Position numbers and translations under genes: made by a program. Positions 1-8,440 of a stretch of 64,000 bases of DNA are shown piece by piece. Below the pieces are notes generated by a model, which worked only from the letters and a program-made list of their open reading frames with translations, searched no databases and was not told the origin of the DNA. The stretch comes from an uncultured Blautia sp. (lineage in GTDB: Bacteria; Bacillota; Clostridia; Lachnospirales; Lachnospiraceae). The stretch spans positions 61,910-125,909 of the forward strand of contig CALBGI010000035.1 in the NCBI GenBank assembly GCA_937893675.1, given 5' to 3'. The stretch's first letter is position 1; each line of letters begins with the position of its first letter.

Positions 1-537
1 CGTGGTAATATCAAACAAGGTGCTTGCCGCAGCATCCAGCGAAAGCTCGTCTGCTCCGATCCACTGAGCATCTGCCCACGCATCCAGTCCAGTGCTGAGT
101 TTTGACGTTTCAAAGGAAGAGGTTCCAGTCAGCATATTTCCCGCATTATCTTCCACTGTCACTGTCCACGTATAAGCAGTACATGCCTCCAGAGCTTCTC
201 CTTCGTAGGAAATGTCCACGGAACGGTCAGATTCTACAACTCCGGAATCCCACACTTGTGTCCCGTCTGCTTTTGCCACCACAATCTGATAGTTCACCTG
301 TGAAGCGCCTACTGCAGCGGAATCCATCTTCCAGGAAAACACAGGGGTTGCTGTATCCACACCGATTGGCGCCTCCTGGCCCTCCACCTTAAGGTCAACA
401 AGAGATGCCTGCTGTTCCGCGGTCTCTCCCACAGCTTCTTCTGCCAGTACAGGTGCTGCCATACCTGCTGTCATGGAAACGGTCATTGCAGCTGCTACCG
501 CACAGGCAAACTTCTTTTTTACTGTTCTGCGTTTCAT
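1..537 (-). CDS. Secreted alpha-L-rhamnosidase-like protein (GH78), N-terminal fragment
   Basis: The gene runs off the left edge; 179 codons are visible. It starts with a basic n-region (MKRRTVKKK), a hydrophobic segment and an AxA-type signal peptidase site near residue 32 (VLAEE), so it is exported. Residues about 45-150 read as an immunoglobulin/Fn3-like module (VDLKVEGQEAP, TPVFSWKM, YQIVVAK, WDSGVV, YTWTVTVED), followed by an AQWIGAD segment. That order is typical of the N-terminal part of GH78 rhamnosidases, which remove terminal L-rhamnose from plant glycans and glycosides. The catalytic domain is outside the window, so the family call rests on the N-terminal modules only. The start is supported by a perfect AAGGAGGACT Shine-Dalgarno sequence at 541-550. 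Confidence 0.6.
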   Translation of the reverse strand, partial: MKRRTVKKKFACAVAAAMTVSMTAGMAAPVLAEEAVGETAEQQASLVDLKVEGQEAPIGVDTATPVFSWKMDSAAVGASQVNYQIVVAKADGTQVWDSGVVESDRSVDISYEGEALEACTAYTWTVTVEDNAGNMLTGTSSFETSKLSTGLDAWADAQWIGADELSLDAAASTLFDITT

Positions 538-694
538 TGTAGTCCTCCTTGTTTTATTTTATATTATGATATTTTTAACATATCCCTTTTCAAAACACCA
601 TTCACAAAACAAACCAGAACTTTTGAATTTGAAACTTTTATAAATATCCTTCGCACTATTTCCACAAAGAATAAAAGAGGAGCCATTTTCACGC

Positions 695-732
695 AAAGAC
701 AACAGCTCCGCCAAATCTGCGGAGCTGTCTTT
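695..732 (-). terminator. Hairpin downstream of the BceB-like permease
   Basis: A stem formed by AAAGACAGCTCCGC and GCGGAGCTGTTGTCTTT (minus strand) lies about 25 bases after the permease stop. The T-tract is weak, so it may be a terminator or an mRNA 3' stabiliser. Confidence 0.5.
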
Positions 733-756
733 ATATAATAGGAAATTCCTATCACC

Positions 757-2781
757 CTATTCTGCTTTTTCCAGAATCCTGTAATACGCCTTTGCTGTCA
801 GAAGATAGATCACCCCGTATACCACCGCAAAAATCAGAATCGTAATGGCGGTGCAAACGGCAAACAGCGCGGTATTTTCCAGGCCAAACATAAACAGAAG
901 CCGTTCTACCAGCGGGAATGCCATGACAATATGCACAACCGCCATGAGAAGGGGCAGGAAAAAGATCATGAGGATCTGTCTGCGGATCGAGGATTTGACC
1001 TCCCTGCGGCTCATGCCCACCTTGCGCATGATCTCGAAACGCCCTTTGTCATCATAGCCTTCAGAAATCTGCTTGTAATAGATGATCATAGCTGTGCCCA
1101 TGAGGAACAATCCGCCCAGGAAGATTCCCAGGAACAGAAATCCACCATAAAGGGTATATCCGTCTGCATATGCTTCCTCCCGGATGTTCTCCCGGTACCA
1201 GAAGCCCTCCGGCGCCTCCGAAGACTCGGCGTAAGCCAGAACAGCCTCACCCACCTTGTGCCCGTAAGCAATCTTTTCTTCCGCATTTCCTGCGAGGTCA
1301 AAGCCAAGCACCGTCTCCACCTCGCTCGCATAACTGTCCTTGTAGGCTTCCTTCTGCAGGGTGTTGATCTTCTCGAAATCATTGTCCGTCACAACCAACA
1401 GAGAATTGTTTTCCTTGGTAAAGGGATCCGGGTCCTCCGGAAGCGGCCATTCTTCCACCGTTCCCATAATTTCAAAGGAATTTTCTCCCACGGTAACCGT
1501 CTGTGGCTTCTCCCCATTGGGATAATACAGGAGCACCTGGCCGTCTGCAAGTTCTGTGTTCTCTCCGGTAAGAGTCTCGTAGCATTCCTGCGGCACCAGA
1601 GCCAGCACCTGATAATTCAGACTCTCCGCAGCGTTTTCCGGCGTACGGAAAACATAAGCTCCGTTATCCTCCTTGCAGGCCATATCCAGATAGGTATAGG
1701 AAATGGTATTTTCCGCCGGAACCTCTGTTTCTGCAAGCGCCGCATTGGCCGCTTCCTCCACCTGACGCGCCTCGGAAAGGCTCTGCACATTCATGGAAAA
1801 GCTGGTATCCCAGGGATACAGCCGGTTCATAATGTCCTTCATCCCATAATTCAGACACACGGTGGTGGACAGCATCAGCAGCACGCCGGTACTCAGGATA
1901 CAGATATTGGAAAGACCAACCGCATTCTGTTTCATGCGGTAGAGCATTCCGGACACGCTGGTAAAATTCTTTGTCTTATAGTAAAAGCTTTTTTTCCAGC
2001 GCATGATCTTGAGGATCACAATGCTTCCTGTTGTAAACAGGAGGTAGGTTCCCGCCATGACCAGAAGCACGGCTCCAAAAAACAGGATCAGCGCATCCAC
2101 CGGATTTTTTGTGGTGATGGCGATATAATATCCGGCGCCCAGGCACACAAAACCCAAAAGGGCCATGAGAAGCTTCGCCTTCGGCTCCCGCTCTCCTACA
2201 TTGCCCCCGCGCAGAAGCTCAATGGGACGGCTCACATGCACTCTCCGCAGATTAAAAAACAGCGTCAGCAGAAAAATTCCGCCGAAGAGCAGGCAGCAGC
2301 GCACAATTCCGGAACCATAGATATAGAAACCGAAAATTGCCGGAAGATGCAAAAGCTTCAGCAAAAGCAGAAGCGCAAGCTTGCTGCCTAAAATCCCCAG
2401 CGCAATGCCAAGGATCAGACTCACAAGGGAGGTGAGCACCGTCTCAATGAACATCATCCGCCCAATGTGACCTTTGGCCAGGCCAAGGATATTGTAAAGG
2501 CCGATTTCCTTCTGCCGCCGTTTCATCACATAGCTGTTGCAGTACAGCAGAAAAATAACGGAAAAAATTGCCACGACCATGATTCCCATTGCCAGTACCA
2601 TCTGCACCGTACCGCCTGCCTGCAGGGTGAGAACCCCCTCATTTCCGTAGATAAAAAACATCATGTACATCATGGCAATGCAGACAATGCAGGTGAGCAT
2701 ATAGGGAATGTAGGTGCTTCTGTTCTTTTTGATGTTGGTCACTGCAAGCTTGGCATATACACTCTTACGCATGGCTCTCAC
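757..2781 (-). CDS. BceB/VraG-type ABC transporter permease (FtsX family)
   Basis: Membrane subunit of a peptide-antibiotic resistance transporter of the BceAB type. These systems free lipid II-cycle intermediates from bacitracin-like peptides and also signal to their cognate kinase. The 674-residue protein has the family layout: an FtsX-like four-helix N-terminal block, further helices to about residue 310, one large extracytoplasmic domain (about 320-545) and a C-terminal FtsX block with three or four helices. The family is usually about 620-670 residues. The start overlaps the upstream ATPase gene by 17 bases; an in-frame ATG three codons later (MRKSVYAKLA) is equally plausible. It is last in the transcription unit of ATPase and permease. 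The ligand is not visible from sequence. Confidence 0.88.
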   Translation of the reverse strand: MRAMRKSVYAKLAVTNIKKNRSTYIPYMLTCIVCIAMMYMMFFIYGNEGVLTLQAGGTVQMVLAMGIMVVAIFSVIFLLYCNSYVMKRRQKEIGLYNILGLAKGHIGRMMFIETVLTSLVSLILGIALGILGSKLALLLLLKLLHLPAIFGFYIYGSGIVRCCLLFGGIFLLTLFFNLRRVHVSRPIELLRGGNVGEREPKAKLLMALLGFVCLGAGYYIAITTKNPVDALILFFGAVLLVMAGTYLLFTTGSIVILKIMRWKKSFYYKTKNFTSVSGMLYRMKQNAVGLSNICILSTGVLLMLSTTVCLNYGMKDIMNRLYPWDTSFSMNVQSLSEARQVEEAANAALAETEVPAENTISYTYLDMACKEDNGAYVFRTPENAAESLNYQVLALVPQECYETLTGENTELADGQVLLYYPNGEKPQTVTVGENSFEIMGTVEEWPLPEDPDPFTKENNSLLVVTDNDFEKINTLQKEAYKDSYASEVETVLGFDLAGNAEEKIAYGHKVGEAVLAYAESSEAPEGFWYRENIREEAYADGYTLYGGFLFLGIFLGGLFLMGTAMIIYYKQISEGYDDKGRFEIMRKVGMSRREVKSSIRRQILMIFFLPLLMAVVHIVMAFPLVERLLFMFGLENTALFAVCTAITILIFAVVYGVIYLLTAKAYYRILEKAE

Positions 2782-3532
2782 CGCCCGTCGTCAGAATGGT
2801 CAGGGTATCTGCGATCATCTGATACATCTCCTGCCGCGTCTTGTCTCCCCGGTAGATCTGATGGAACACCTCGCCGTCCTTGATGAACAGGACTCTCGAG
2901 GCATGGCTGGCCGCCTGGGCGCTGTGGGTCACCATGAGGATGGTCTGCCCTTCTTTGTTGATTTCTCCGAATACGTGCAGAAGGGATGCCGCCGCCTTGG
3001 AATCCAGAGCGCCGGTAGGCTCGTCTGCCAGCACCAGACGCGGGTTGGTGATCAGAGCTCTCGCCACTGCCACTCTCTGCTTCTGTCCGCCGGATACCTC
3101 GTAGGGATATTTTTCCAGAAGCTCTGTAATGCCAAGGGCCTGTGAGATCGGGCGGATCTTCTGCTCCATTTCCCGATAGTTCTCCCCCGCCAGCACCAGA
3201 GGCAGGTAAATGTTGTCCCTGAGGCTGAAGGTGTCCAGAAGGTTAAAGTCCTGGAACACAAAGCCCAGGTTCTTGCGGCGAAAAGCGGAAATCTCTTTTT
3301 CCGTCAGATGCACGATGCTTTTTCCCTCCAGGAGCACTTCGCCCTCCGTGGGGCGGTCCAGGGAAGCCAGAATGTTGAGAAGCGTGGTTTTTCCGCTTCC
3401 GCTCTCTCCCATAATGGCCACAAACTCGCCCTCCTCCACAGAAAAGGTGACGTTTTTCAGGGCCTGCACCTTATTGCCCCCAAAACGGGTGCTGTATATT
3501 TTTTTTACATTGGTTACTTCCAGTAATGACAT
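2765..3532 (-). CDS. BceA-type ABC transporter ATP-binding protein
   Basis: ATPase partner of the following permease; 255 residues, the usual BceA size. It shows Walker A (GESGSGKTT), the signature (VSGGQKQRVAVARAL), Walker B (LVLADEPTGALD) and the H-loop (MVTHSAQ). The start at MSLLEVTNVKK was chosen because GAGAGGAGAGCAAAG sits directly upstream; a longer in-frame extension lacks such a site. Together with the kinase and regulator upstream it forms a complete Bce module. A hairpin at 3617-3650 separates it from the kinase gene, so the transporter pair probably has its own promoter, induced by the regulator; a TATACT box lies at 3568-3573. The exact peptide specificity cannot be read. Confidence 0.92.
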   Translation of the reverse strand: MSLLEVTNVKKIYSTRFGGNKVQALKNVTFSVEEGEFVAIMGESGSGKTTLLNILASLDRPTEGEVLLEGKSIVHLTEKEISAFRRKNLGFVFQDFNLLDTFSLRDNIYLPLVLAGENYREMEQKIRPISQALGITELLEKYPYEVSGGQKQRVAVARALITNPRLVLADEPTGALDSKAAASLLHVFGEINKEGQTILMVTHSAQAASHASRVLFIKDGEVFHQIYRGDKTRQEMYQMIADTLTILTTGGESHA

Positions 3533-3616
3533 CTTTGCTCTCCTCTCTTCATTCCTTGATGATATCAAGTATAAAATGTCCGAGAGCCTCCTGCCATAGC
3601 TTCAGGTTACAAAAGA

Positions 3617-3650
3617 AGGCCATACCTTACACTTCTGTAAGATACGGCCT
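3617..3650 (-). terminator. Hairpin after the BceS-like kinase gene
   Basis: The minus strand reads AGGCCGTATCTTACA, GAAG, TGTAAGGTATGGCCT, then TTCTTTTG: a 15-bp stem with a four-base loop and a T-rich tail. It overlaps the kinase stop codon by two bases. The loop-proximal CTTACA/TGTAAG palindrome could also be an operator for the transporter genes. Confidence 0.55.
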
Positions 3651-4632
3651 AATAGAGCTCTCTTTTTTTCCGCGCCAGGTTCAGATACACCTTCGTGCCC
3701 TTTCCCGGCTCTGACTCCAGATAGATTCCATGGTTCAGGCGCTTCATGATCTTTTTTACCAGATAAAGACCAAGACCTGTGGATCGGTTTTCGCTGCGGC
3801 CGTTGTTTCCTGTAAAGCCCTTTTCAAACACCCTGGGCAGATCCTGAGGCGCAATACCGATCCCCGTATCCGCGATCACCAGAGTGTGCGGCTGCTGCGC
3901 GCTCAGATAAATGGAAATCCCGCCGGTTTTTGTGTATTTCAGGGAATTTGACAACAGCTGCCCGATGACAAAGCCGAGCCATTTTTTGTCCGTAAGCACA
4001 CGCTCCTCCACACCCTCGTAGGTGAGACGCAGTTTTTTGCCCACAAAAATCCTGGCATATTTGTGTACCTGCTCCCGGATGATCTCATCCAGGCTGCACA
4101 TGGAAAAATTCATGTCCGATGACATATCTTCCGTTCGCAGATATCCCAGTACCATTTCCACATACTGTTCCACGCGAAGAAGCTCCCCAAGACTCTCCCG
4201 GTTCTCATCCTCATGCTCCGAAAGCAGCAGGCGCAGAGCGGATATCGGCGTCTTGATCTGGTGCACCCACATCGTATAATAATCGGTAGTTTCACTGTAG
4301 AAACGCTGCCGCTGCGTCTGCGCTTTCATGCGCTCCTCGTTGAGCCTCGCCAGCATTTCCTGGTACAGGGCCTCCGTTTCCTCCCCCGGCTCCGGCAGCG
4401 TGTCCAGATTCAGGGGAAGCGTTTCCAAAATATAGGAAAGATGTTTCCTCCGCGCAGAATATCTGTAATATCCGTATCCCAGGGCTGCCAGGCAGGCCAG
4501 CGCACAGAGTACCGCCACGTAGGCAACCGGCTCCAGCGGCAGATCATAAAGAGAAAACACACCGGCAACGAGAAGAAGGCACACTCCTCCAACCAGCAGG
4601 GTTTTCCATATTTTTTTGAGATAGCTTTTCAT
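3649..4632 (-). CDS. BceS-like intramembrane-sensing histidine kinase
   Basis: Sensor kinase of 327 residues with two N-terminal membrane helices (about 11-30 and 33-56) joined by only a few residues, so it has no extracytoplasmic sensor domain. This is the hallmark of Bce-type kinases, which read the state of the transporter. The H-box is MWVHQIKTPISALRL, the N-box QLLSNSLKYT, and the G-boxes are IADTGIGI and GLGLYLVKKI. Its start overlaps the regulator stop by four bases (ATGA), so translation is coupled. It is expected to phosphorylate the adjacent OmpR-type regulator and to be switched on by the BceAB-like transporter encoded next. Confidence 0.9.
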   Translation of the reverse strand: MKSYLKKIWKTLLVGGVCLLLVAGVFSLYDLPLEPVAYVAVLCALACLAALGYGYYRYSARRKHLSYILETLPLNLDTLPEPGEETEALYQEMLARLNEERMKAQTQRQRFYSETTDYYTMWVHQIKTPISALRLLLSEHEDENRESLGELLRVEQYVEMVLGYLRTEDMSSDMNFSMCSLDEIIREQVHKYARIFVGKKLRLTYEGVEERVLTDKKWLGFVIGQLLSNSLKYTKTGGISIYLSAQQPHTLVIADTGIGIAPQDLPRVFEKGFTGNNGRSENRSTGLGLYLVKKIMKRLNHGIYLESEPGKGTKVYLNLARKKRELY

Positions 4633-5297
4633 ATGCTGTAACCAATCCCTTTTTTGGTGACGATAAAATCCGACAGCCCGATTCCCGCCAACTTCTTGCG
4701 AAGCCTTGTCATGTTCACGGTCAGCGTGTTGTCATCCACAAAGCTGTCGTTCTCCCACAGCTTGATCATAATGGAATCCCGGGACACCACCTTGCCGGCC
4801 TGCTGAAACAAAAGCTCCAGTATCTTCCACTCGTTTCGGGTGAGCGCAAGCTCCTGTCCTTCGTAGGTGAGACTGCCGCTGCTCATGTTGAGAACCGCGC
4901 CCCTGTGCTCCAGAATACTGGCCGACTTTCCAAAGGAATAGCTGCGGCGGATCAGCGCCTGCACCTTTGCCACAAGCACATCCAGATCAAAGGGCTTTGC
5001 CATAAAATCATCCGCGCCCCGGCTTAAAGCCATGACCATATTCATATTGTCCGAGGCTGAGGACAGAAAGAGAACCGGCACCTGAGAAATCCGGCGGATT
5101 TCATCGCACCAGTGGTATCCGTTAAAAAACGGAAGCTTCAGATCCATGATTACAAGCTGCGGATCTTTTTTTACAAATTCCTGGATCACGCGGGAAAAGT
5201 CCTCTGTAAGAAACACCTCGTAACCCCAGCCTTCAAGATTCTTTTTCAGAAGAGCGGCGATGGTATCATCGTCCTCCACGATCATAATCCGGTACAC
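4629..5297 (-). CDS. BceR-like OmpR-family response regulator
   Basis: A 222-residue regulator with an N-terminal receiver domain (DD near residue 9-10, phospho-acceptor Asp in LVIMDLKLPF, Lys in AKPFDLD) and a C-terminal winged-helix DNA-binding domain (ALTRNEWKILELLF, NTLTVNMTRLRKKL). It should activate the adjacent ABC transporter genes when phosphorylated by the following kinase. It begins 15 bases after the stop of the ACT-domain gene, so the three genes are probably one transcript. Confidence 0.9.
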   Translation of the reverse strand: MYRIMIVEDDDTIAALLKKNLEGWGYEVFLTEDFSRVIQEFVKKDPQLVIMDLKLPFFNGYHWCDEIRRISQVPVLFLSSASDNMNMVMALSRGADDFMAKPFDLDVLVAKVQALIRRSYSFGKSASILEHRGAVLNMSSGSLTYEGQELALTRNEWKILELLFQQAGKVVSRDSIMIKLWENDSFVDDNTLTVNMTRLRKKLAGIGLSDFIVTKKGIGYSI

Positions 5298-5312
5298 CAG
5301 ATACCTCCTGCA

Positions 5313-5741
5313 TTATTTTTTCAGTTTTTCCACATTGTCCAGCACGCGGAAGCCTTTGTTCTGCAGCACCGACTCTGTCTCCATGTTTGCCTCCGAGCAG
5401 ATGATCACAACCGGAATCTGGTCTACCCGGTGGAAAGAGGTGTAAATATAATTCAGGTTCACATTGCTGTCATGGATCACGGCCAGAAGCTCGTCGAGGG
5501 TGCCCACCGCATCCTGAAGATCCACCACGATCACATCGGTGAGACGGTTCATATAACCGTTTTCACTCAAAGTGTGGCTGGCTTTCTCCGCATCGCTGCA
5601 TACCATGCGGAACACGGCGAACTCCGGAGCGTCAAAGCAGGCAAAGCCGTAAATATCCACCTCATGATCTGCCAGAAGCTTTGTCACCTCACGAAGGCTT
5701 CCGGAACGATTTTCCACAAATACAATATTTTGTTTTACCAT
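5313..5741 (-). CDS. Tandem ACT-domain protein
   Basis: A 142-residue cytosolic protein made of two ACT domains: about 1-70 (NIVFVENRSGSLREVTKLLA start) and about 72-140 (VDLQDAVGTLDELLAVIHD). ACT pairs normally bind small amino acids and regulate partner enzymes; free-standing tandem ACT proteins have unknown partners. It is the first gene of the apparent ACT-regulator-kinase transcript; whether it matters for peptide resistance is unclear. It is divergent from the amidohydrolase. The start is preceded by GAGGAGAAATTATT. Confidence 0.75.
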   Translation of the reverse strand: MVKQNIVFVENRSGSLREVTKLLADHEVDIYGFACFDAPEFAVFRMVCSDAEKASHTLSENGYMNRLTDVIVVDLQDAVGTLDELLAVIHDSNVNLNYIYTSFHRVDQIPVVIICSEANMETESVLQNKGFRVLDNVEKLKK

Positions 5742-5791
5742 AATAATTTCTCCTCTTTTCTATAACGATTCATTTTTTGCAGCTGCTTCAT

Positions 5792-5820
5792 TTGCATCTT
5801 CTCATAAATTCCAGTATAAT
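5792..5820 (+). promoter_or_regulatory. Sigma-A promoter of the amidohydrolase gene
   Basis: TTGCAT at 5792-5797 and TATAAT at 5815-5820 are separated by 17 bases, 45 bases upstream of the amidohydrolase start. Confidence 0.65.
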
Positions 5821-5864
5821 GGTTTCGTTCTTTAATAACAAGAGTAATCTTTCAGGAGGCAGCC

Positions 5865-6677
5865 ATGATCATTGATTTTCATACCCATATATTCCCTGAC
5901 AAGGTAGCTGCAAAGGCCCTGCCCAAGCTCGCCTCTGTCTGCCAGCTTACCCCCAGTATGGACGGCACCCTTGCAGGACTTTTGGATTCCATGGAAAAAT
6001 CCGGCATTGATGTAAGCCTGGTTCTTCCCATTGTCACAGATCCCCGCCAGTTTGATTCCATTCTACGTTTCGCTTCCTATATTAATGAGAACCACAGCGA
6101 AGGCTCCGGCCCCAGGCTTCTGTCCTTTGCCAGCGTTCATCCCGATGAGCCGCACTGCAGGGAGCAGCTTCGCACCATTGCCCGGGAGGGCTTTCGCGGC
6201 ATTAAGGTCCACCCCAACTACCAGGGCGTGGTCTTTGACGATATCCGCTATCTGCGCATAATAGATGCCGCCTCGGAACTGGGGCTTGCCGTCCTCACCC
6301 ATGCGGGCTACGATCCCTACACTCCGGACGAGGAATTTTGCTCCCCGGATATGATCCTTCACGTACTTCGCGAAACTGCCCCGCCCCGCCTCGTCCTGGC
6401 GCATCTTGGCAGCAACGAAAATTATGCGGAAGCGGAAGAAAAGCTGTGCGGCCAAAATGTATGGCTGGACACCGCCTACTCCCTCATGCACATGCCAAAG
6501 GATCAGTTTGTACGCCTGGTGCACAGGCACGGTGCGGACAAGATCCTGTTCGGCACCGACGCTCCCTGGACTTCCCAGAGGGAATCCGCCCAGCGCCTTT
6601 CTTCCTTAACCGGCCTCTCCCAAAAAGAAAAACAGCAGATCCTCTATGAAAATGCTGCTTTTCTTCTTGGAATCTAG
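5865..6677 (+). CDS. Metal-dependent amidohydrolase (TIM-barrel)
   Basis: A 270-residue amidohydrolase_2-type hydrolase or decarboxylase. The metal-binding HxH is at the very start (DFHTHIFPD). Further expected ligands are in GIKVHPNYQG, VLTHAGYD, LAHLGSN and the terminal Asp in FGTDAPW. Members act on cyclic amides, carboxylates or similar small substrates; which one cannot be told here. AGGAGGCAGCC precedes the ATG. It has its own promoter and converges with the symporter gene, overlapping its last four bases. Confidence 0.8.
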   Translation: MIIDFHTHIFPDKVAAKALPKLASVCQLTPSMDGTLAGLLDSMEKSGIDVSLVLPIVTDPRQFDSILRFASYINENHSEGSGPRLLSFASVHPDEPHCREQLRTIAREGFRGIKVHPNYQGVVFDDIRYLRIIDAASELGLAVLTHAGYDPYTPDEEFCSPDMILHVLRETAPPRLVLAHLGSNENYAEAEEKLCGQNVWLDTAYSLMHMPKDQFVRLVHRHGADKILFGTDAPWTSQRESAQRLSSLTGLSQKEKQQILYENAAFLLGI

Positions 6678-8212
6678 GGCTCTTCCTTTTCCGGGAGAGC
6701 CACTTTTCTTTTTACGTGAACCTCCTCATCATAGCAGGCAAAAATCTCTTCCACCTTCTTTTTGCCGAGCTTCGGCGTCAGGATACTCACCACAGGAACA
6801 ACCACAAGACCGGCTGCCATGGCAATGGCTCCCGCATTGATGGGAGATTCGATAAATTTCAGAAACATGTTTGCCACGGTAATGCCAACGCCCACGGCAA
6901 AGCTTGCCCACACGGAAAGGCGGGTCGTTCCTTTCCAGAACAGGCCGTACATAAATGGCGCCAGAAAGGCGCCGGCCAGCGCGCCCCAGGAAATTCCCAT
7001 GAGCTGCGCAATAAAGGTTGGCGGATCAAGGGCCAGCACCACGGAAATGGCGATAAAAAATACGATCAGCACCCGCAGCACCAGAAGCTGCTTCTTCTCA
7101 CTCATGTTTTTCACCAGATTGCCCTTGATAAAGTCAAGGGTCAGGGTGGAGCTTGAGGTCAGCACCAGCGACGACAGCGTGGACATGGAAGCCGACAGTA
7201 CCAGGATCACCACAATGCCGATCAGCACATCCGGCAGCGTGGAAAGCATGGCCGGAATGATCGCGTCGTAAACTACGCTTCCGTTTTCTGCATAGATAGC
7301 CGGGCTGTCAAACAGCCGCCCGAAGCCGCCCAGGAAATAGCAGCCGCCAGAAATGATGATGGCAAATACCGTGGAGATCACGGTTCCGGTTTTGACTGCT
7401 TTTTCGTTTTTGATCGTATAGAACTTGTGCACCATCTGCGGCAGCCCCCAGGTTCCCAGGGAGGTGAGGATCACTACCCCCAGCAGATTTAAGGGATCTG
7501 GTCCGAAGAAGGAGGTAAAGGCACCGGGCTGCCCCATGGTCACCGGGATATCGCTCTCAAACTGCGCCAGACTCTTTACCGCCTCCATAAAGCCGCCCTG
7601 ACCGCCCAGCACAGCCGCCACAACCGCAATGATCCCGCCGATCATGATGATTCCCTGAATAAAATCATTGATCGCTGTCGCCATATAGCCGCCCAAAATC
7701 ACATAGATCCCTGTCATAGCCGCCATAAGTACCACACAGACGCTGTAGGGAATATCAAAGGCCATCCCAAAAAGCCGGGAAAGTCCATTGTAAAGAGATG
7801 CCGTGTAAGGGATCAGAAACACAAAGACAATGGCCGAGGCCGCAATGCGCAGCGCATTGCTGTCAAACCGCTTGCCGAAGAAATCCGGCATGGTGGCCGC
7901 CTGCAGATGATGAGACATGATCCTTGTGCGCCGTCCCAGGATCACCCAGGCCAGCAGGCTTCCGATCACAGCATTTCCAATTCCGATCCATGTGGAGGCA
8001 AGGCCGTATTTCCAGCCAAATTGCCCTGCGTATCCCACAAATACCACTGCCGAAAAGTAAGAGGTACCGTAGGCGAAGGCCGTCAGCCAGGGCCCTACGC
8101 TTCTTCCCCCCAGAACAAAGTCATTGACATTGGAGGCATGTTTTCTGGAATAAAAACCAACACCAACCATAATCCCAAAGAACACCAGCAGCAGCAACAA
8201 TTTTACAGTCAT
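6674..8212 (-). CDS. Sodium:solute symporter (SSS family)
   Basis: A 512-residue polytopic membrane protein with about 13 predicted helices, beginning LLLLLVFFGIMVGVGFYSRKHASNVNDFVLGGRSVGPW, a segment characteristic of the SSS (PutP/PanF) family. These carriers import carboxylates, amino acids, sugars or vitamins with sodium. The start was placed at MTVKLLLLL because GGGAGGATTTTGGAA precedes it; an upstream in-frame extension has no such site. The C-terminus is charged (EEVHVKRKVALPEKEEP). It is transcribed divergently from the acyl-CoA ligase, and both promoters carry the same operator-like motif, so I infer it imports the carboxylic acid that the ligase activates. Confidence 0.85.
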   Translation of the reverse strand: MTVKLLLLLVFFGIMVGVGFYSRKHASNVNDFVLGGRSVGPWLTAFAYGTSYFSAVVFVGYAGQFGWKYGLASTWIGIGNAVIGSLLAWVILGRRTRIMSHHLQAATMPDFFGKRFDSNALRIAASAIVFVFLIPYTASLYNGLSRLFGMAFDIPYSVCVVLMAAMTGIYVILGGYMATAINDFIQGIIMIGGIIAVVAAVLGGQGGFMEAVKSLAQFESDIPVTMGQPGAFTSFFGPDPLNLLGVVILTSLGTWGLPQMVHKFYTIKNEKAVKTGTVISTVFAIIISGGCYFLGGFGRLFDSPAIYAENGSVVYDAIIPAMLSTLPDVLIGIVVILVLSASMSTLSSLVLTSSSTLTLDFIKGNLVKNMSEKKQLLVLRVLIVFFIAISVVLALDPPTFIAQLMGISWGALAGAFLAPFMYGLFWKGTTRLSVWASFAVGVGITVANMFLKFIESPINAGAIAMAAGLVVVPVVSILTPKLGKKKVEEIFACYDEEVHVKRKVALPEKEEP

Positions 8213-8282
8213 TTCCAAAATCCTCCCTCTTTTTCTTTTGCGCACAAGCTTCCCGCGCGCAATGCTTCTTCGCGTTAAAGCG

Positions 8283-8302
8283 TAACGCTTTTACTCGCTA
8301 AA
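8283..8302 (-). promoter_or_regulatory. Candidate operator downstream of the symporter promoter
   Basis: The minus strand reads TTTAGCGAGTAAAAGCGTTA. It matches 17 of 20 positions of the motif on the ligase side (8381-8400) in the same promoter-relative orientation. It partly overlaps the palindrome AAAGCGTAACGCTTT at 8277-8291. Placed between the -10 box and the gene, it fits a repressor site. Confidence 0.55.
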
Positions 8303-8310
8303 TCGTTATC

Positions 8311-8339
8311 AGTATATCCACTTTTTAAAAGAAAGTCAA
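8311..8339 (-). promoter_or_regulatory. Sigma-A promoter of the symporter gene
   Basis: On the minus strand TTGACT (8334-8339) and TATACT (8311-8316) are exactly 17 bases apart. Confidence 0.75.
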
Positions 8340-8347
8340 GCATTTTC

Positions 8348-8376
8348 TTGACAATGTTTTCAGAATTGTGTATACT
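8348..8376 (+). promoter_or_regulatory. Sigma-A promoter of the acyl-CoA ligase gene
   Basis: A consensus TTGACA (8348-8353) and TATACT (8371-8376) are separated by 17 bases. Confidence 0.8.
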
Positions 8377-8380
8377 TCAC

Positions 8381-8400
8381 TTTAATGAGTAAACGCGTTA
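8381..8400 (+). promoter_or_regulatory. Candidate operator downstream of the ligase promoter
   Basis: TTTAATGAGTAAACGCGTTA begins four bases after the -10 box. The same motif (17 of 20 bases) follows the divergent symporter promoter. A shared repressor, for example of the TetR or LacI type, is inferred; its gene is not adjacent. Confidence 0.55.
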
Positions 8401-8440
8401 ATGTGCGACTTTTCAAAAATATGAAAGGGGAAAAATTCCC

